DNA of 64,000 nucleotides. It comes from Phenylobacterium haematophilum (GTDB taxonomy: Bacteria > Pseudomonadota > Alphaproteobacteria > Caulobacterales > Caulobacteraceae). Where the stretch lies: positions 140,785 to 204,784 of the forward strand of contig NZ_JACIDK010000001.1 of assembly GCF_014196295.1 (NCBI RefSeq), read 5' to 3'. Of this stretch, positions 40,352 through 49,690 are shown in pieces. Under the pieces are notes generated by a model that saw only the letters and a program-made list of their open reading frames with translations, was not told where the DNA came from and did not search any database. Position 1 is the first letter of the stretch. Every line of letters starts with the position of its first letter. Both the position numbers and the translations under genes were made by a program.

Positions 40352-42718
40352 ATGGCGCTCACCGAGTACGAACCTGGCCAAGCCTTTCCCGGCGTAATCG
40401 GCCGCACCTTCGACGTCTCCAAGCCGGCCTGGCCCGAACCGAACCGCGCGCGCAAGGGATCGCCCAACGTTCTGTTCATCGTGCTCGACGACACCGGCTT
40501 CGGGCACCTCGGTTGTTACGGCAGTCCGATCAACACGCCGAACCTGAACGCACTGGCCGCCGACGGCCTGCGCTACAACAACATGCACACCACGGCGCTC
40601 TGCTCGCCGTCGCGCTCGTGCATGCTGACGGGCCGCAACCACCACTCGAACGGCATGGCCTGCATCACCGAGGGCTCCACCGGGTATCCAGGCGGCAACG
40701 GCTACATCCCGTTCGAGAACGGCATGCTGTCGGAAATCCTCCAGCAGCAAGGCTACAACACCTATGCCCTTGGCAAGTGGCACCTGACGCCGTCGGAAGC
40801 GACCTCGGCCGCGGGCCCCTACGACCGCTGGCCGCTAGGTCGCGGCTTCGAGCGCTATTACGGTTTCCTGGGAGGCGACACCCACCAGTACTATCCAGAA
40901 CTCGTCCGCGACAACTCTCAGACTGAACCCGAAACAACGCCGGAGGAGGGCTATCACCTGACCCCAGACCTCGTGGCGAAGGCCAAGGCGATGATCGCCG
41001 ACGCCAAGCAGGTCGCGCCGGACAAGCCGTTCTTCATGTACTTCTGCACAGGCGCCATGCACGCGCCTCACCACGTCCCCAAGGAATGGGCGGACAGGTA
41101 CAAGGGCGCCTTCGACGACGGCTGGGACGCCTATCGCGAGAAGGTGTTCGCAAAGCAGAAGGAATTGGGGATCGTCCCCGCCGGCGCCAAGCTGTCGCGG
41201 CACGATCCTGACGTCCAGGATTGGAGCAAGCTCCCTGCCGACGAGCGCAAGCTCTATGCGCGGATGATGGAGGTGTTCGCCGGCTTCCTCGAACACACGG
41301 ATCATCATATCGGCGAACTGATCGCCTTCCTCAAGGAGATGGGCGAGTACGAGAACACGCTGATCATGGTGATCTCCGACAACGGCGCCAGCGCTGAGGG
41401 AGGCCCTAATGGCTCAGTGAATGAAGGCAAGTTCTTCAACAACGTCGCCGACGATCTCCAGCAAAACCTGGCGGCGATCGACGATCTTGGCGGTCCGAAG
41501 TACTTCAATCACTACCCTTGGGGTTGGACGCATGCCGGCAACACCCCGTTCCGGCGCTGGAAGCGCGAGACCTATCGCGGCGGCACGGCCGATCCGTTCA
41601 TCGTCGCGTGGCCCAGGGGCATTAAGTCGAGGGGCGAGATCCGGAGCCAGTACTGCCACGCCATCGACATGGTCCCGACGGTGCTCGACGCCTTGGGGAT
41701 CGAGCCGCCGGCGGTCGTCAGGGGCGTCACCCAGCATCCCATCGAAGGGTTCAGCCTGAAATCGTCATTCGACGACCCCAAGGCCGAGGCAAAGCACATC
41801 ACCCAGTACTTCGAGATGTTCGGGCACCGCTCGCTCTACCACGACGGCTGGCGCGCAGTGTGTCCGTGGCCGGGCACATCCTTCACCGAATCGGGCCTGA
41901 CCTTCGGCGCTCCGATCGATTACGACAAGCTGACCGAGTTGGACGCTCACGGCTGGGAACTCTACGATCTCGGAAAAGACTTCGCCGAGACGGACAATCT
42001 TGCCGACAAGGAGCGCGAGCGCCTGATCGCCATGATCGGCATGTGGTACGTCGAGGCCGGGAAGTACAACGTCCTGCCGATCGACAGCCGAGGCACCTTG
42101 CGAATGGTGGATCAGCGCCCGCAGATCGCTGTCGATCGCAAGCAGTACATCTATTATCCGGGCACGCAGGCGGTGCCCATCAACGCCGCTCCACGCCTTG
42201 TCAATGTCCCGCACTCGATTTCGGTTCACGTCAATGTGCCGAAGGGCGGCGCGGAAGGGGCGCTCTACTCCATGGGCGGCAATGACGGCGGGTTCGTCTT
42301 CTATGTCCAGGGCGGCAAGCTCTGCTACGGCTACAACTACGTCGCCGAGCGGCGCTTCAAGGTGCAGTCCGACAGCCCCGTGCCCGAGGGCGATCACGTC
42401 CTGAGCTTCGAGTTCACGCCCACCGGCAAGCCGGACATCGCCAACGGCAAAGGCGTTCCGGCGAGCATCAAGCTGTTCGTCGACGGCGACCAGATAGGCG
42501 CAGGCGAGCTGCCGGTCACAATCCCGCTTTCGCTTGGCCTGTCGGCGGGCGTGGTGGTCGGCGCCGACGCCGGTTCGCCGGTCATGGAGGACTATACGTC
42601 GCCGTTCCGCTTCACCGGTACGGTCAAGAAGGCGCTGGTCGACGTGACCGGCGAGGCCTTCGAGGACAAGGAGGCGCAGGTGAAGGCGTACCTGGCCCAG
42701 GCGATGGCCAGGCAGTAG
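40352..42718 (+). CDS. Arylsulfatase (formylglycine-type sulfatase), cytosolic form
   Basis: A 788-residue enzyme. Residues ~35-560 form the sulfatase domain: NVLFIVLDDTGFGHLGCYGS (metal Asp pair), the formylglycine motif CSPSRSCMLTGR, GKWHLTP, and SDNGASAEGG (metal Asp-Asn). The remaining ~220 residues are a beta-rich tail (VNVPHSISVHVNVPKGG, DYTSPFRFTGTVKKALVDV). No signal peptide is present, so it should act in the cytoplasm, like Pseudomonas AtsA-type enzymes. ATG at 40352 is behind AGGGAGGA. It hydrolyses sulfate esters and could feed sulfate scavenging. Confidence 0.9.
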   Translation: MALTEYEPGQAFPGVIGRTFDVSKPAWPEPNRARKGSPNVLFIVLDDTGFGHLGCYGSPINTPNLNALAADGLRYNNMHTTALCSPSRSCMLTGRNHHSNGMACITEGSTGYPGGNGYIPFENGMLSEILQQQGYNTYALGKWHLTPSEATSAAGPYDRWPLGRGFERYYGFLGGDTHQYYPELVRDNSQTEPETTPEEGYHLTPDLVAKAKAMIADAKQVAPDKPFFMYFCTGAMHAPHHVPKEWADRYKGAFDDGWDAYREKVFAKQKELGIVPAGAKLSRHDPDVQDWSKLPADERKLYARMMEVFAGFLEHTDHHIGELIAFLKEMGEYENTLIMVISDNGASAEGGPNGSVNEGKFFNNVADDLQQNLAAIDDLGGPKYFNHYPWGWTHAGNTPFRRWKRETYRGGTADPFIVAWPRGIKSRGEIRSQYCHAIDMVPTVLDALGIEPPAVVRGVTQHPIEGFSLKSSFDDPKAEAKHITQYFEMFGHRSLYHDGWRAVCPWPGTSFTESGLTFGAPIDYDKLTELDAHGWELYDLGKDFAETDNLADKERERLIAMIGMWYVEAGKYNVLPIDSRGTLRMVDQRPQIAVDRKQYIYYPGTQAVPINAAPRLVNVPHSISVHVNVPKGGAEGALYSMGGNDGGFVFYVQGGKLCYGYNYVAERRFKVQSDSPVPEGDHVLSFEFTPTGKPDIANGKGVPASIKLFVDGDQIGAGELPVTIPLSLGLSAGVVVGADAGSPVMEDYTSPFRFTGTVKKALVDVTGEAFEDKEAQVKAYLAQAMARQ

Positions 42719-42744
42719 CGAGCGCGGCTAAGGGGCTGGCTGCT

Positions 42745-43047
42745 CTAGTTGACCAGCTCGGGCGCCTCATCGGGGACATCGCACATCAACGCGGCGATGA
42801 GCTCGCCGTTCGGGCGGTAGACTTTCCGAAACCGGCCGGCGTCCCAGCCGCAGTCGCCGCAGGCGCAGACGCCGCCCAGGTAGCAGCTGGGCGTCAGCTC
42901 CTTGAGCCGCACGCTGGAGCCGTCGCCAACGGCCCGGATGTTGGTGATCGTATAGAGCGCCCCGAGATCGGGCATGATCTGGCTCTCGGGACGGTTGGGC
43001 GTGTCGTCGATGCACTCGACGATATCGCCTGTACTCAGGTCGGACAC
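42745..43047 (-). CDS. Hypothetical protein (100 aa), cysteine-rich centre
   Basis: A 100-residue soluble protein starting with GTG at 43047. It reads MSDLSTGDIVECIDDTPNRP, then GALYTITNIRAVGDGSSVRL, the cysteine cluster CYLGGVCACGDCGW and RFRKVYRPNGELIAALM. The first part looks like a small beta-barrel (KOW/SH3-like) and the cysteines could bind metal. I do not recognise a named family. It is downstream of the 3D-domain gene on the same strand, after a terminator-like hairpin. Confidence 0.65.
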   Translation of the reverse strand: MSDLSTGDIVECIDDTPNRPESQIMPDLGALYTITNIRAVGDGSSVRLKELTPSCYLGGVCACGDCGWDAGRFRKVYRPNGELIAALMCDVPDEAPELVN

Positions 43048-43110
43048 GGTAGCGGGCCTTCAATGGCCGCCGCGCGCGCCGGGGGCGCGCCCGGCGATAG
43101 GGACGCTGTA

Positions 43111-43150
43111 ATGCTCAGGGCGCTGGGACGTTCCAGCGCCCTGACAGCAT
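43111..43150 (-). terminator. Strong stem-loop, probable terminator of the 3D-domain gene
   Basis: CAGGGCGCTGG (43116-43126) and CCAGCGCCCTG (43133-43143) pair perfectly over 11 bp around GACGTT. Outer arms ATGCT and AGCAT (43111-43115, 43146-43150) can extend the stem with a small bulge. It lies 49 bp after the 3D gene stop in that gene's direction. There is no U-run, so it may be a hairpin-only terminator or an mRNA-stabilising structure. Confidence 0.5.
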
Positions 43151-43198
43151 GATCGGGCAGTGTGGGGAGCCAGGCTATGCGGCCTGTCGCCGCCCTGT

Positions 43199-43684
43199 TT
43201 AGACGGGCGGGCAGCCCTTGAACTCGCCGGCCTTCGCGACCGTGAGCTTGGCGAGGTTCAGCGCCATCAGCGGGCGCATCGAGGACGAACCGTGGCCGGT
43301 GAAGAGGTCGATCTTCTCGCCTTTGATCGCGCCGCCGGTGTCCGAGGCGTACCAGAATCCGTCGTGCTTGGAGCCGTCGGGCATCGGCAGGCCCACGGTT
43401 TCCTTGATGAACAGGCGCGTGCGGCGCGGGATGAGCTTGGTGTCGACGGCGACGGTGCGCATCGCGACCACCTTGCAGCCGAGGGAGTCCAGGTTGCCCA
43501 CGCCCTTGGCGCCGGCGTGGTAGAGCGTGGCCTTCATACGGAAGTCCGGGGTGCCCGGGAGCGCGCCGGTCAGGGCCGAGACAATCAGGTCCCCAAGCGG
43601 GTCGGTTTGAGGCGCGGCTTGTGCGCTTTGTGACAGCCCAAAGAAGAAGGGGAGGGCGGCAAGGGCGGCGAGGCGACGTCGCAT
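43199..43684 (-). CDS. Exported 3D-domain protein
   Basis: A 161-residue protein with a signal peptide (RRRLAALAALPFFFGLSQSA). The 3D fold, a double-psi barrel shared with MltA, is shown by FRMKATLYHAG, MRTVAVDTKLIPRRTRLFI, and the Asp motif YASDTGGAIKGEKIDLFTG. Enzymes with this fold cut or bind peptidoglycan; the exact activity is unknown. It is divergent from the GST gene across 169 bp. Confidence 0.83.
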   Translation of the reverse strand: MRRRLAALAALPFFFGLSQSAQAAPQTDPLGDLIVSALTGALPGTPDFRMKATLYHAGAKGVGNLDSLGCKVVAMRTVAVDTKLIPRRTRLFIKETVGLPMPDGSKHDGFWYASDTGGAIKGEKIDLFTGHGSSSMRPLMALNLAKLTVAKAGEFKGCPPV

Positions 43685-43853
43685 GACGGCGGCTCCTTCG
43701 TCGTTGTTCTTGGCAGCGGCGGCCTTCGTACCCGGACTCCGAGCGCCAGATCAACCCCGCGTGAACGATGCATCCTCGCGACATATCGACACGAGCGCTT
43801 TGAGCGCAGCCTGGGAGAGGCTATCAACCCGTTGGCGAACAAGGGATTGAGGC

Positions 43854-44435
43854 ATGCGCGTCTATGGCGATTCCATCTCGGGAAACTGCCTGAAGGTAAA
43901 GTGGACGGCCGACCATCTGGGCCGTCGCTACGAGTGGATCGAGACCGACGTCATGCGCGGCGAGTCGCGCACGGCGGAGTTTCTGGCGCTCAATCCCGCC
44001 GGCCAGGTGCCGGTCGTAGTGCTCGATGACGGGCGCCCGCTCGCGCAGTCCAACGCAATCATCATTCATCTCGCAGAGGGCTCCGACCTGATCCCGACCG
44101 ACGCCTACGATCGCGCGCGGATGCTAGAATGGATGTTCTGGGAGCAGTACAGCCACGAACCCTACGTCGCGGTCGCCCGCTTCCAGGTCCGCTACGCCGG
44201 CAAGCCGGTCTCCGAGCTCGAGGCTCGGCTGGTCGAGCGGGGCAATGGGGCGTTGCAGCGGCTCGAGGACGGCCTGGCGTCGTCTCCGTTCCTGGTCGGC
44301 GAGGCCCTCAGTCTCGCGGACGTCGCACTCGTCGCCTACACCCGCGTCGCCCACGAGGGAGGCTTCGACCTGGGCCGCTACCCACGCGTCCAGTCCTGGG
44401 TGAAGCGGGTAGAGGCCGCGCTCAAGATCGCCTAA
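43854..44435 (+). CDS. Glutathione S-transferase family protein
   Basis: A 193-residue GST. The thioredoxin-fold N-terminus begins MRVYGDSISGNCLKVKW, with the cis-Pro strand GQVPVVVLDDGRPLAQSNAI (glutathione-binding Q-S-N). The helical C-terminal domain ends in a GST N-capping box (LSLADVALVAYTRVAHEGGF). The likely catalytic Ser is in the first ten residues. Substrate unknown. It is 10 bp upstream of the S1/P1 nuclease gene. Confidence 0.9.
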   Translation: MRVYGDSISGNCLKVKWTADHLGRRYEWIETDVMRGESRTAEFLALNPAGQVPVVVLDDGRPLAQSNAIIIHLAEGSDLIPTDAYDRARMLEWMFWEQYSHEPYVAVARFQVRYAGKPVSELEARLVERGNGALQRLEDGLASSPFLVGEALSLADVALVAYTRVAHEGGFDLGRYPRVQSWVKRVEAALKIA

Positions 44436-44445
44436 ACGGAATCGC

Positions 44446-45450
44446 ATGAAAGCTCCGCTGCTCGCCGCCGTCGCCGCGCTCTGCATCCTGCCCGCCCAGG
44501 CGTACGCCTGGGGCGCGATGGGGCACCGAATGGTGGGGGAAGCGGCAGCCCGGGCGCTGCCGGCCGAGGTTCCGGCTTTCCTGCGCAATGCGACGGCGGT
44601 GCGCGACATCGGCGAGCTCTCTCGCGAACAGGACCGCTCCAAGGGCGCGGGCCGAATCCATGACCACAACCGCGACGCCGGGCACTTTCTCGACCTCGAC
44701 GAGGAGGGCAAGCTGCTCGGCGGCCCGTCCTTCACGCCGCTGCCCTCGACCCGCGCCGACTATGAGAAGGGCCTGCAGGCCGCCAGCCTCGACAGCTGGA
44801 AGGCGGGCTATCTGCCGTACTCGATCATCGACCGCCACCAGCAACTGACCAAGGACTTCGGCTACTGGCGGGTGCTGACCTACATGGCGGCCCGCGAGAA
44901 AAATCCCGTGCGCAAGGCCTGGTACAAGCGCGACCTGATCCGCCGCGAGGCGCAAATCCTGCAGACGATCGGCGACCTCTCGCACTTCGTCGGCGACGGG
45001 GCTCAGCCGCTGCACGTCACCGTGCACTACAACGGCTGGGGCGAGTACCCGAATCCCAACGGCTACACGACCGCACGCATCCATGGCCCGTTCGAGAGCG
45101 AGTTCGTCTTCGAGAACGTCAAACCTGCTGAAGTGGCGGCGAAGATGGCGCCCCTCAAGTCGTGCGACTGCCCGATCGAAAAGCGCACGGTGGATTATCT
45201 CACCGATACAAGCACCTACGTCATCCCATTCTACGAACTGGAGAAGGCCGGCGGCCTTAAGGACGGGGATCGGCGCGGCGTCGAGTTCGCCGCCGCCCGT
45301 CTGGCGGTGGGCGCCTCGGAGGTGCGCGACATGATCGTCTCGGCCTGGCGCGGCAGCGACAAGGCGACGGTCGGCTGGCCGGTGCTGCGCGTCGACGACG
45401 TGTTGGCGGGCAAGGTCGACCCGTTCGACTCCTTGTACGGCAAGGACTGA
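44446..45450 (+). CDS. Secreted S1/P1-type nuclease
   Basis: A 334-residue protein. A signal peptide (LLAAVAALCILPAQAYA) leaves Trp as the mature N-terminus, as required for zinc binding in S1/P1 nucleases (WGAMGHRMVGEAA). Further zinc ligands are in HDHNRDAGHF, IGDLSHFVGDGAQPLHVTVH and NGYTT...HGPFESEF. The fold is all-helical. These enzymes degrade single-stranded nucleic acid or phospholipid head groups in the periplasm. It is linked to the GST and Nudix genes by short spacings. Confidence 0.85.
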   Translation: MKAPLLAAVAALCILPAQAYAWGAMGHRMVGEAAARALPAEVPAFLRNATAVRDIGELSREQDRSKGAGRIHDHNRDAGHFLDLDEEGKLLGGPSFTPLPSTRADYEKGLQAASLDSWKAGYLPYSIIDRHQQLTKDFGYWRVLTYMAAREKNPVRKAWYKRDLIRREAQILQTIGDLSHFVGDGAQPLHVTVHYNGWGEYPNPNGYTTARIHGPFESEFVFENVKPAEVAAKMAPLKSCDCPIEKRTVDYLTDTSTYVIPFYELEKAGGLKDGDRRGVEFAAARLAVGASEVRDMIVSAWRGSDKATVGWPVLRVDDVLAGKVDPFDSLYGKD

Positions 45451-45453
45451 TCG

Positions 45454-45903
45454 GTGCGCGCCGTGCCGCAGTTTGGCGAGCGCAGGGCGGGTCGGACCTA
45501 CGCCGACCGGCCGGCGGCGTTCGGGATCCTAGAGCGCGACGAGCGGATTGCTGTGGTTCGGATCGCGAAACCTGACGGTGCGACCTGGATCGACTTGCCC
45601 GGCGGCGGCGTCGATCCTGGGGAGACGCCCGAGGAGGGGGTGGTGCGCGAGTACGGCGAGGAAGCGGGGCTGAAGGTCATGGTCCGCGAATCCTTCGCCC
45701 TGGCCGACCAGTTCTTCGTCAACACCGACGGCGAGGCCTGGAACAACCGAAGCGCCTTCTTCGTCCTCGACCTCGTGGCTCCGGACGCCGGGTTGAAGGT
45801 CGAAGAGGACCATACGCTGGACTGGCTTTCGCCCCCGGAGGCCATTGCGTCGCTTCGCCACGACTCGCACGCCTGGGCGGTCGCGGCCTGGATGCGCCGC
45901 TAG
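45454..45903 (+). CDS. Nudix hydrolase
   Basis: A 149-residue protein. The Nudix box is complete: GGGVDPGETPEEGVVREYGE then EAGL (G-x5-E-x7-REUxEE). The flanking beta-grasp strands are typical. It hydrolyses nucleoside diphosphates linked to another moiety; substrate unknown. GTG at 45454 begins three bases after the nuclease stop. Its stop shares CTAG with the convergent gene. Confidence 0.9.
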   Translation: MRAVPQFGERRAGRTYADRPAAFGILERDERIAVVRIAKPDGATWIDLPGGGVDPGETPEEGVVREYGEEAGLKVMVRESFALADQFFVNTDGEAWNNRSAFFVLDLVAPDAGLKVEEDHTLDWLSPPEAIASLRHDSHAWAVAAWMRR

Positions 45904-46349
45904 GCGCGCTTGCGGGCGGGTTTGGCGGCCGGCGCCTTCGCCTTGGGTTGAGAGCGTCGACGGCTTGGCGTGCCGGATTCCTTCCGTAGGCGCGTTGAGG
46001 CCTCATCCAGCTCGGTGAGGATCTCCTCAAGCTCCTTGTCGGGCAGATTTTCGATTCCGATGAAGGAGTTGTGCGCCTTCGACACGCGGATCAACTCGTC
46101 CAGCTTGGCGTGAAGGGCGTTGTTGTCCCGGTTCTGTGTATTCTGAATGAGAAACACCATGAGGAAGGTCACGATGGTCGTGGACGTGTTGATCACCAGC
46201 TGCCAGGTGTCTGAAAACCCGAACAATGGTCCGCTGACCGCCCACAGCAAGACAAGGACGCAGCAGGTCACAAACGCCAGCGGACGTCCGGTCAATCGCG
46301 AGATGTCGGTGGCGAACTGGGTGAAGAGGTGGGTGACTTTGCCGCTCAT
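45900..46349 (-). CDS. Low-affinity iron permease family protein
   Basis: A 149-residue protein with two central hydrophobic helices ([40 protein letters not shown]) followed by [20 protein letters not shown], the signature of the Iron_permease (Fet4-like) bacterial family. The acidic helix [11 protein letters not shown] and a basic tail follow. Bacterial members are single short units, unlike yeast Fet4, and metal transport is not proven for them. Confidence 0.85.
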   Translation of the reverse strand: MSGKVTHLFTQFATDISRLTGRPLAFVTCCVLVLLWAVSGPLFGFSDTWQLVINTSTTIVTFLMVFLIQNTQNRDNNALHAKLDELIRVSKAHNSFIGIENLPDKELEEILTELDEASTRLRKESGTPSRRRSQPKAKAPAAKPARKRA

Positions 46350-46426
46350 GCCTAGAACTCCCGCCGCATTGCGCGGCGCAGGCTGAACGGGTACTGGCTG
46401 CGCCAGTTCCGACCCCAGGAGAGCGC

Positions 46427-47323
46427 ATGTCCCAGGCCCAGATCATCGACGGCAAGGTCACGGCCGAACGCTTGCGGGCCGAGGTCGCCGAGGAGGTCGC
46501 GGCGCTGAAGGCGCAGCATGGCCTGCAGCCGGGGCTGGCCGTGGTGCTGGTCGGCGAGGATCCGGCCAGCCAGGTTTATGTCCGCTCCAAGGGCGAGCAC
46601 TCCAAGGCCGCCGGGATGCATTCGGTCACCCACCGCCTGCCGGCCGACGTGAGCCAGAGCGACCTGCTGACCCTGGTGCGCCAGCTCAACGCCGATCCGG
46701 CGATCCACGGCATCCTCGTGCAGCTGCCGCTGCCCAAGGGGCTGGACGAGAAGGCGGTCATCGAAACGATCGATCCGGCTAAGGACGTCGACGGCCTGCA
46801 CGTCGTCAACGCCGGCCGCCTGGCTCAGGGGCTGCCCTCGCTGGTGCCCTGCACGCCGCTTGGCTGCATGATCATGCTCCGCGAGACGCTGGGCGACCTG
46901 AGCGGCAAGCGCGCCGTCGTCGTCGGCCGATCGGTGCTGGTCGGAAAGCCGGTGGCCCAGCTGCTGCTGGCCGCCGACTGCACGGTGACCATCGCCCACT
47001 CGCGCACCCAGGACCTGGCGGCCGTCTGCCGTGAGGCTGACATACTCGTGGCCGCCGTCGGTCGCCCGCAGATGATCAAGGCCGATTGGATCAAGCCGGG
47101 TGCGACCGTGATCGACGTCGGCATCAACCGCGTTCCGTTCCGCGATCCGGTGAAGGCCGCCGAGGGCAAGACCAAGCTGGTCGGAGACGTCGCCTATAAG
47201 GAAGTCTCGGCGGTCGCCGGCGCGATCACGCCGGTTCCGGGCGGCGTCGGCCTGATGACGGTGGCGTGCCTGTTGAAGAACACCGTCACCGCCGCCAAGC
47301 GCATCGCCGGGCTGGAGCCTTAG
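46427..47323 (+). CDS. folD: Methylenetetrahydrofolate dehydrogenase / cyclohydrolase
   Basis: A 298-residue bifunctional cytoplasmic enzyme of one-carbon metabolism. Motifs: [20 protein letters not shown] (catalytic Tyr-Lys region), [48 protein letters not shown] (NADP site) and [15 protein letters not shown]. Length and order match FolD fully. ATG follows AGGAGAGCGC. Its stop overlaps the convergent lipoprotein stop by TTAG. Confidence 0.95.
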   Translation: MSQAQIIDGKVTAERLRAEVAEEVAALKAQHGLQPGLAVVLVGEDPASQVYVRSKGEHSKAAGMHSVTHRLPADVSQSDLLTLVRQLNADPAIHGILVQLPLPKGLDEKAVIETIDPAKDVDGLHVVNAGRLAQGLPSLVPCTPLGCMIMLRETLGDLSGKRAVVVGRSVLVGKPVAQLLLAADCTVTIAHSRTQDLAAVCREADILVAAVGRPQMIKADWIKPGATVIDVGINRVPFRDPVKAAEGKTKLVGDVAYKEVSAVAGAITPVPGGVGLMTVACLLKNTVTAAKRIAGLEP

Positions 47324-47937
47324 ACCCCGCGGGCGTTGGTCCACGCGACCAGTTCGCCCAGCGCCTGTCCGACCGCCTGGTCATAGGCCGCGACGATCGC
47401 CGTGACGCGGTTGTCGCCGGCCCGTACGCGCGTCTCGAAATTGCGTGAGCCGGCCAGCACGCGGTCCGGGCCCGTCAGGGTGGCGCGCATCGTGACCACG
47501 ATCTCCGGCGCGGCCTTCGGGCCCTGGTTGTACTGCGCCTCGAACTGGGTGACGTCCACGCGCAGCACATAGTCGGCCTTGCTGAAGTCGCCGCGGGTCA
47601 GCAACCGCGCGGGACCGGCGTCCGCGTCGAACGCCCGTGACAGCGCCTCGTTGAACAGCACTGAGGCCGGCGAAACCCAGCGGGATCCGGCGACATAGGC
47701 CGCGCGACTGCCGGTCATGGTCAGGATGCGGTCGTTGGCCGCCGCTTGCACGAAGGAGCCTCCCAGCCGCGCCACTGCGAACGGCGCGGCCTGGCTCGCG
47801 GCCGCTGGCTGGATGTCGCCGTCGAACCGGTAGAGCTGGGCCGGCTCTTCGTCCGGCAGCAGGGTGATGCAACCGGCCAGCAGGGCGGCGCAGGCGGCCA
47901 GGGCGAGGGCGGGGAAGATGCGCTTCAGGGCGTTCAT
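47320..47937 (-). CDS. ABC-type transport auxiliary lipoprotein (Mla/Pqi-associated)
   Basis: A 205-residue lipoprotein: signal peptide with lipobox LLAGC at ~residue 20. The ABC_trans_aux (PqiC-like) domain follows, with [28 protein letters not shown] and a late EARVRAGDN-like [20 protein letters not shown]. It is the last gene of the mlaEFD-like operon, overlapping mlaD by ATGA. It probably sits at the outer membrane inner face and helps MCE-linked lipid transport. Confidence 0.85.
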   Translation of the reverse strand: MNALKRIFPALALAACAALLAGCITLLPDEEPAQLYRFDGDIQPAAASQAAPFAVARLGGSFVQAAANDRILTMTGSRAAYVAGSRWVSPASVLFNEALSRAFDADAGPARLLTRGDFSKADYVLRVDVTQFEAQYNQGPKAAPEIVVTMRATLTGPDRVLAGSRNFETRVRAGDNRVTAIVAAYDQAVGQALGELVAWTNARGV

Positions 47938-48872
47938 GGCTTGACCTTGACCTCTTGGGCCGGGGATTTGCCGACCAGGCCGCGGGGGTTGGCTTCGACG
48001 TCGCGGATCAGCCGGTCAAGGGAATCGGCGGTCTGCTGGAGGGACTGGATCGCCGAGGTGAGCTGCGGCAGCCCATTCGTAGCGAAGTCGCTGGTGGGAC
48101 CTTCCAGACGCCCGACCATGGTGCGGATGTCCTTGGCCGCGACCTGCGCCTCGCCGGCGGCGTCGGCCAGATTGGCGAGGGTGCGCTTGCCTTCGCCGTC
48201 GACCAGGTCCTGGCTCGACTTGGTGAGTTCGGTGATCTGCGCAGCCGCTGCGTCGATGCTCTGCAGCGCCTTTTGCGCGTCGCCGATCAGCGCCTTGCGC
48301 TCGCGCAGCTCGGCGGTGACGGCCTGGGCGTCCTCGATCGCGTCGCCGAACTTCTTGATGTTCTGATCGGACAGCACTCGGTTTACGCGGTCCAGCGCCT
48401 CGACCGTGCGGGTCAGCACCGTGCCGCCGCCTTCCAGCAGGTCCGACAGTGCGCTGCGCTGGGTGCGCAGCTTGGGCACCTTGCCGGGATCGACAGTGTC
48501 CTTGAGCAGCCGCTTGGAGGGCGAGCCGGCGGTGATCTGCACGTAGTTGATGCCGGTGATGCCTTGCGGCTCCAGCGTGGCGTAGGAATCGACCTTGATC
48601 GGCACGTCGGAAGTGACGCGCGCGCGGGCGATGACGCGGTTTGGATCGGCCGGGTCGAGCTGAATCTTGGTCACTTCACCGACCTTGATGCCGTTGAAGT
48701 GGACTTCGCCGCCCTGGCTCAGGCCACGCACGGGTCCCTGAAAGATGATGTCGTAGAGGTCATAGTCCTGGGCGAAGCTCAGCCGAGCCAGCCAGACCAC
48801 GAAGATCAGCAGGCCGGTCACCAGCAGCAGGGTCGAAAAGCCCACCAGGGCGTAGTTGGCGTCTTTTTCCAT
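47934..48872 (-). CDS. mlaD: MlaD-like MCE domain protein
   Basis: A 312-residue protein with one N-terminal helix (ALVGFSTLLLVTGLLIFVVW) and an MCE domain (YDIIFQGPVRGLSQGGEVHF, NGIKVGEVTKIQLD, PQGITGINYVQI). The rest is a long helical region, longer than E. coli MlaD and more like the coiled needle seen in other MCE proteins. It binds phospholipid in the periplasm as part of the MlaEFD-type transporter. The start overlaps the ATPase gene by one base. Confidence 0.9.
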   Translation of the reverse strand: MEKDANYALVGFSTLLLVTGLLIFVVWLARLSFAQDYDLYDIIFQGPVRGLSQGGEVHFNGIKVGEVTKIQLDPADPNRVIARARVTSDVPIKVDSYATLEPQGITGINYVQITAGSPSKRLLKDTVDPGKVPKLRTQRSALSDLLEGGGTVLTRTVEALDRVNRVLSDQNIKKFGDAIEDAQAVTAELRERKALIGDAQKALQSIDAAAAQITELTKSSQDLVDGEGKRTLANLADAAGEAQVAAKDIRTMVGRLEGPTSDFATNGLPQLTSAIQSLQQTADSLDRLIRDVEANPRGLVGKSPAQEVKVKP

Positions 48873-49690
48873 CAGGCTGGATTCCCGGCTCTATGGGCCG
48901 CTTCGGCCGCGGCGCGGCCCCGCGGTCCAAGGAAGTACTCTTTGATCCACGGATGCTGTGAACGCTCAAGCTCGGCGACCGGCGCCACCTCGACCACGTG
49001 TTTGTCGGCCAGGACGGCCACACGGTCCGTGATCGAATAGAGCGTGTCGAGGTCGTGGGTGATCATGAACACCGTCAGATCTAGGCTGTCGGAGAGGTCG
49101 CGGATCAGCTCGTCGAACGCGCCGGCGCCGATCGGGTCGAGGCCGGCTGTCGGCTCGTCGAGGAACAGCAGTTGCGGATCCAGGGCCAGCGCGCGGGCCA
49201 GGCCCGCACGCTTGCGCATGCCGCCCGACAACTCGGCCGGCTTCAGGTCGCCGGCGCCGGGGCGCAAGCCCACGAGGGCGATTTTCAGGTCGGCCAGTTC
49301 GTGCACCACCCGCCGAGGCAGCTTGGTGTGCTCATACATCGGCGCAGCCACGTTCTCGCGCACGGTCAGGTTCGAAAACAGCGCCCCTTGCTGGAAGAGC
49401 ACGCCCCAGCTGCGCTCAATCTCCGACCAGCGGCGCCGGCTGGTGCGCTGGATGTCCTGCCCCAGCACCTTGATCCTGCCGGCTTCGGGCCGGCGAAGGC
49501 CGATGATCGAGTTGAGCAGCACAGACTTGCCGGTGCCAGACCCGCCGACCACGCCCAGCACCTCGCCGCGCTCGACCGTCAGATCGAGATCTTCGTGCAC
49601 CACATGCTCGCCGAACTGCGAGCGCAGGCCGCGCACCTCGATGGCCGGGCCATCGTCATCGAGCAGGGGTTTGTCGGTCAAATCCGACAC
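48872..49690 (-). CDS. mlaF: MlaF-like ABC ATPase
   Basis: A 272-residue ATPase: Walker A GGSGTGKSVLLNSIIGLRRP, signature LSGGMRKRAGLARAL, Walker B LLFLDEPTAGLDPIG and H-loop MITHDLDT. The LSGGMRKRAGLARAL form is typical of MlaF/Mkl. It begins with GTG directly after the permease TAA. It powers phospholipid movement between membranes with the neighbouring permease and MCE protein. Confidence 0.93.
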   Translation of the reverse strand: MSDLTDKPLLDDDGPAIEVRGLRSQFGEHVVHEDLDLTVERGEVLGVVGGSGTGKSVLLNSIIGLRRPEAGRIKVLGQDIQRTSRRRWSEIERSWGVLFQQGALFSNLTVRENVAAPMYEHTKLPRRVVHELADLKIALVGLRPGAGDLKPAELSGGMRKRAGLARALALDPQLLFLDEPTAGLDPIGAGAFDELIRDLSDSLDLTVFMITHDLDTLYSITDRVAVLADKHVVEVAPVAELERSQHPWIKEYFLGPRGRAAAEAAHRAGNPA

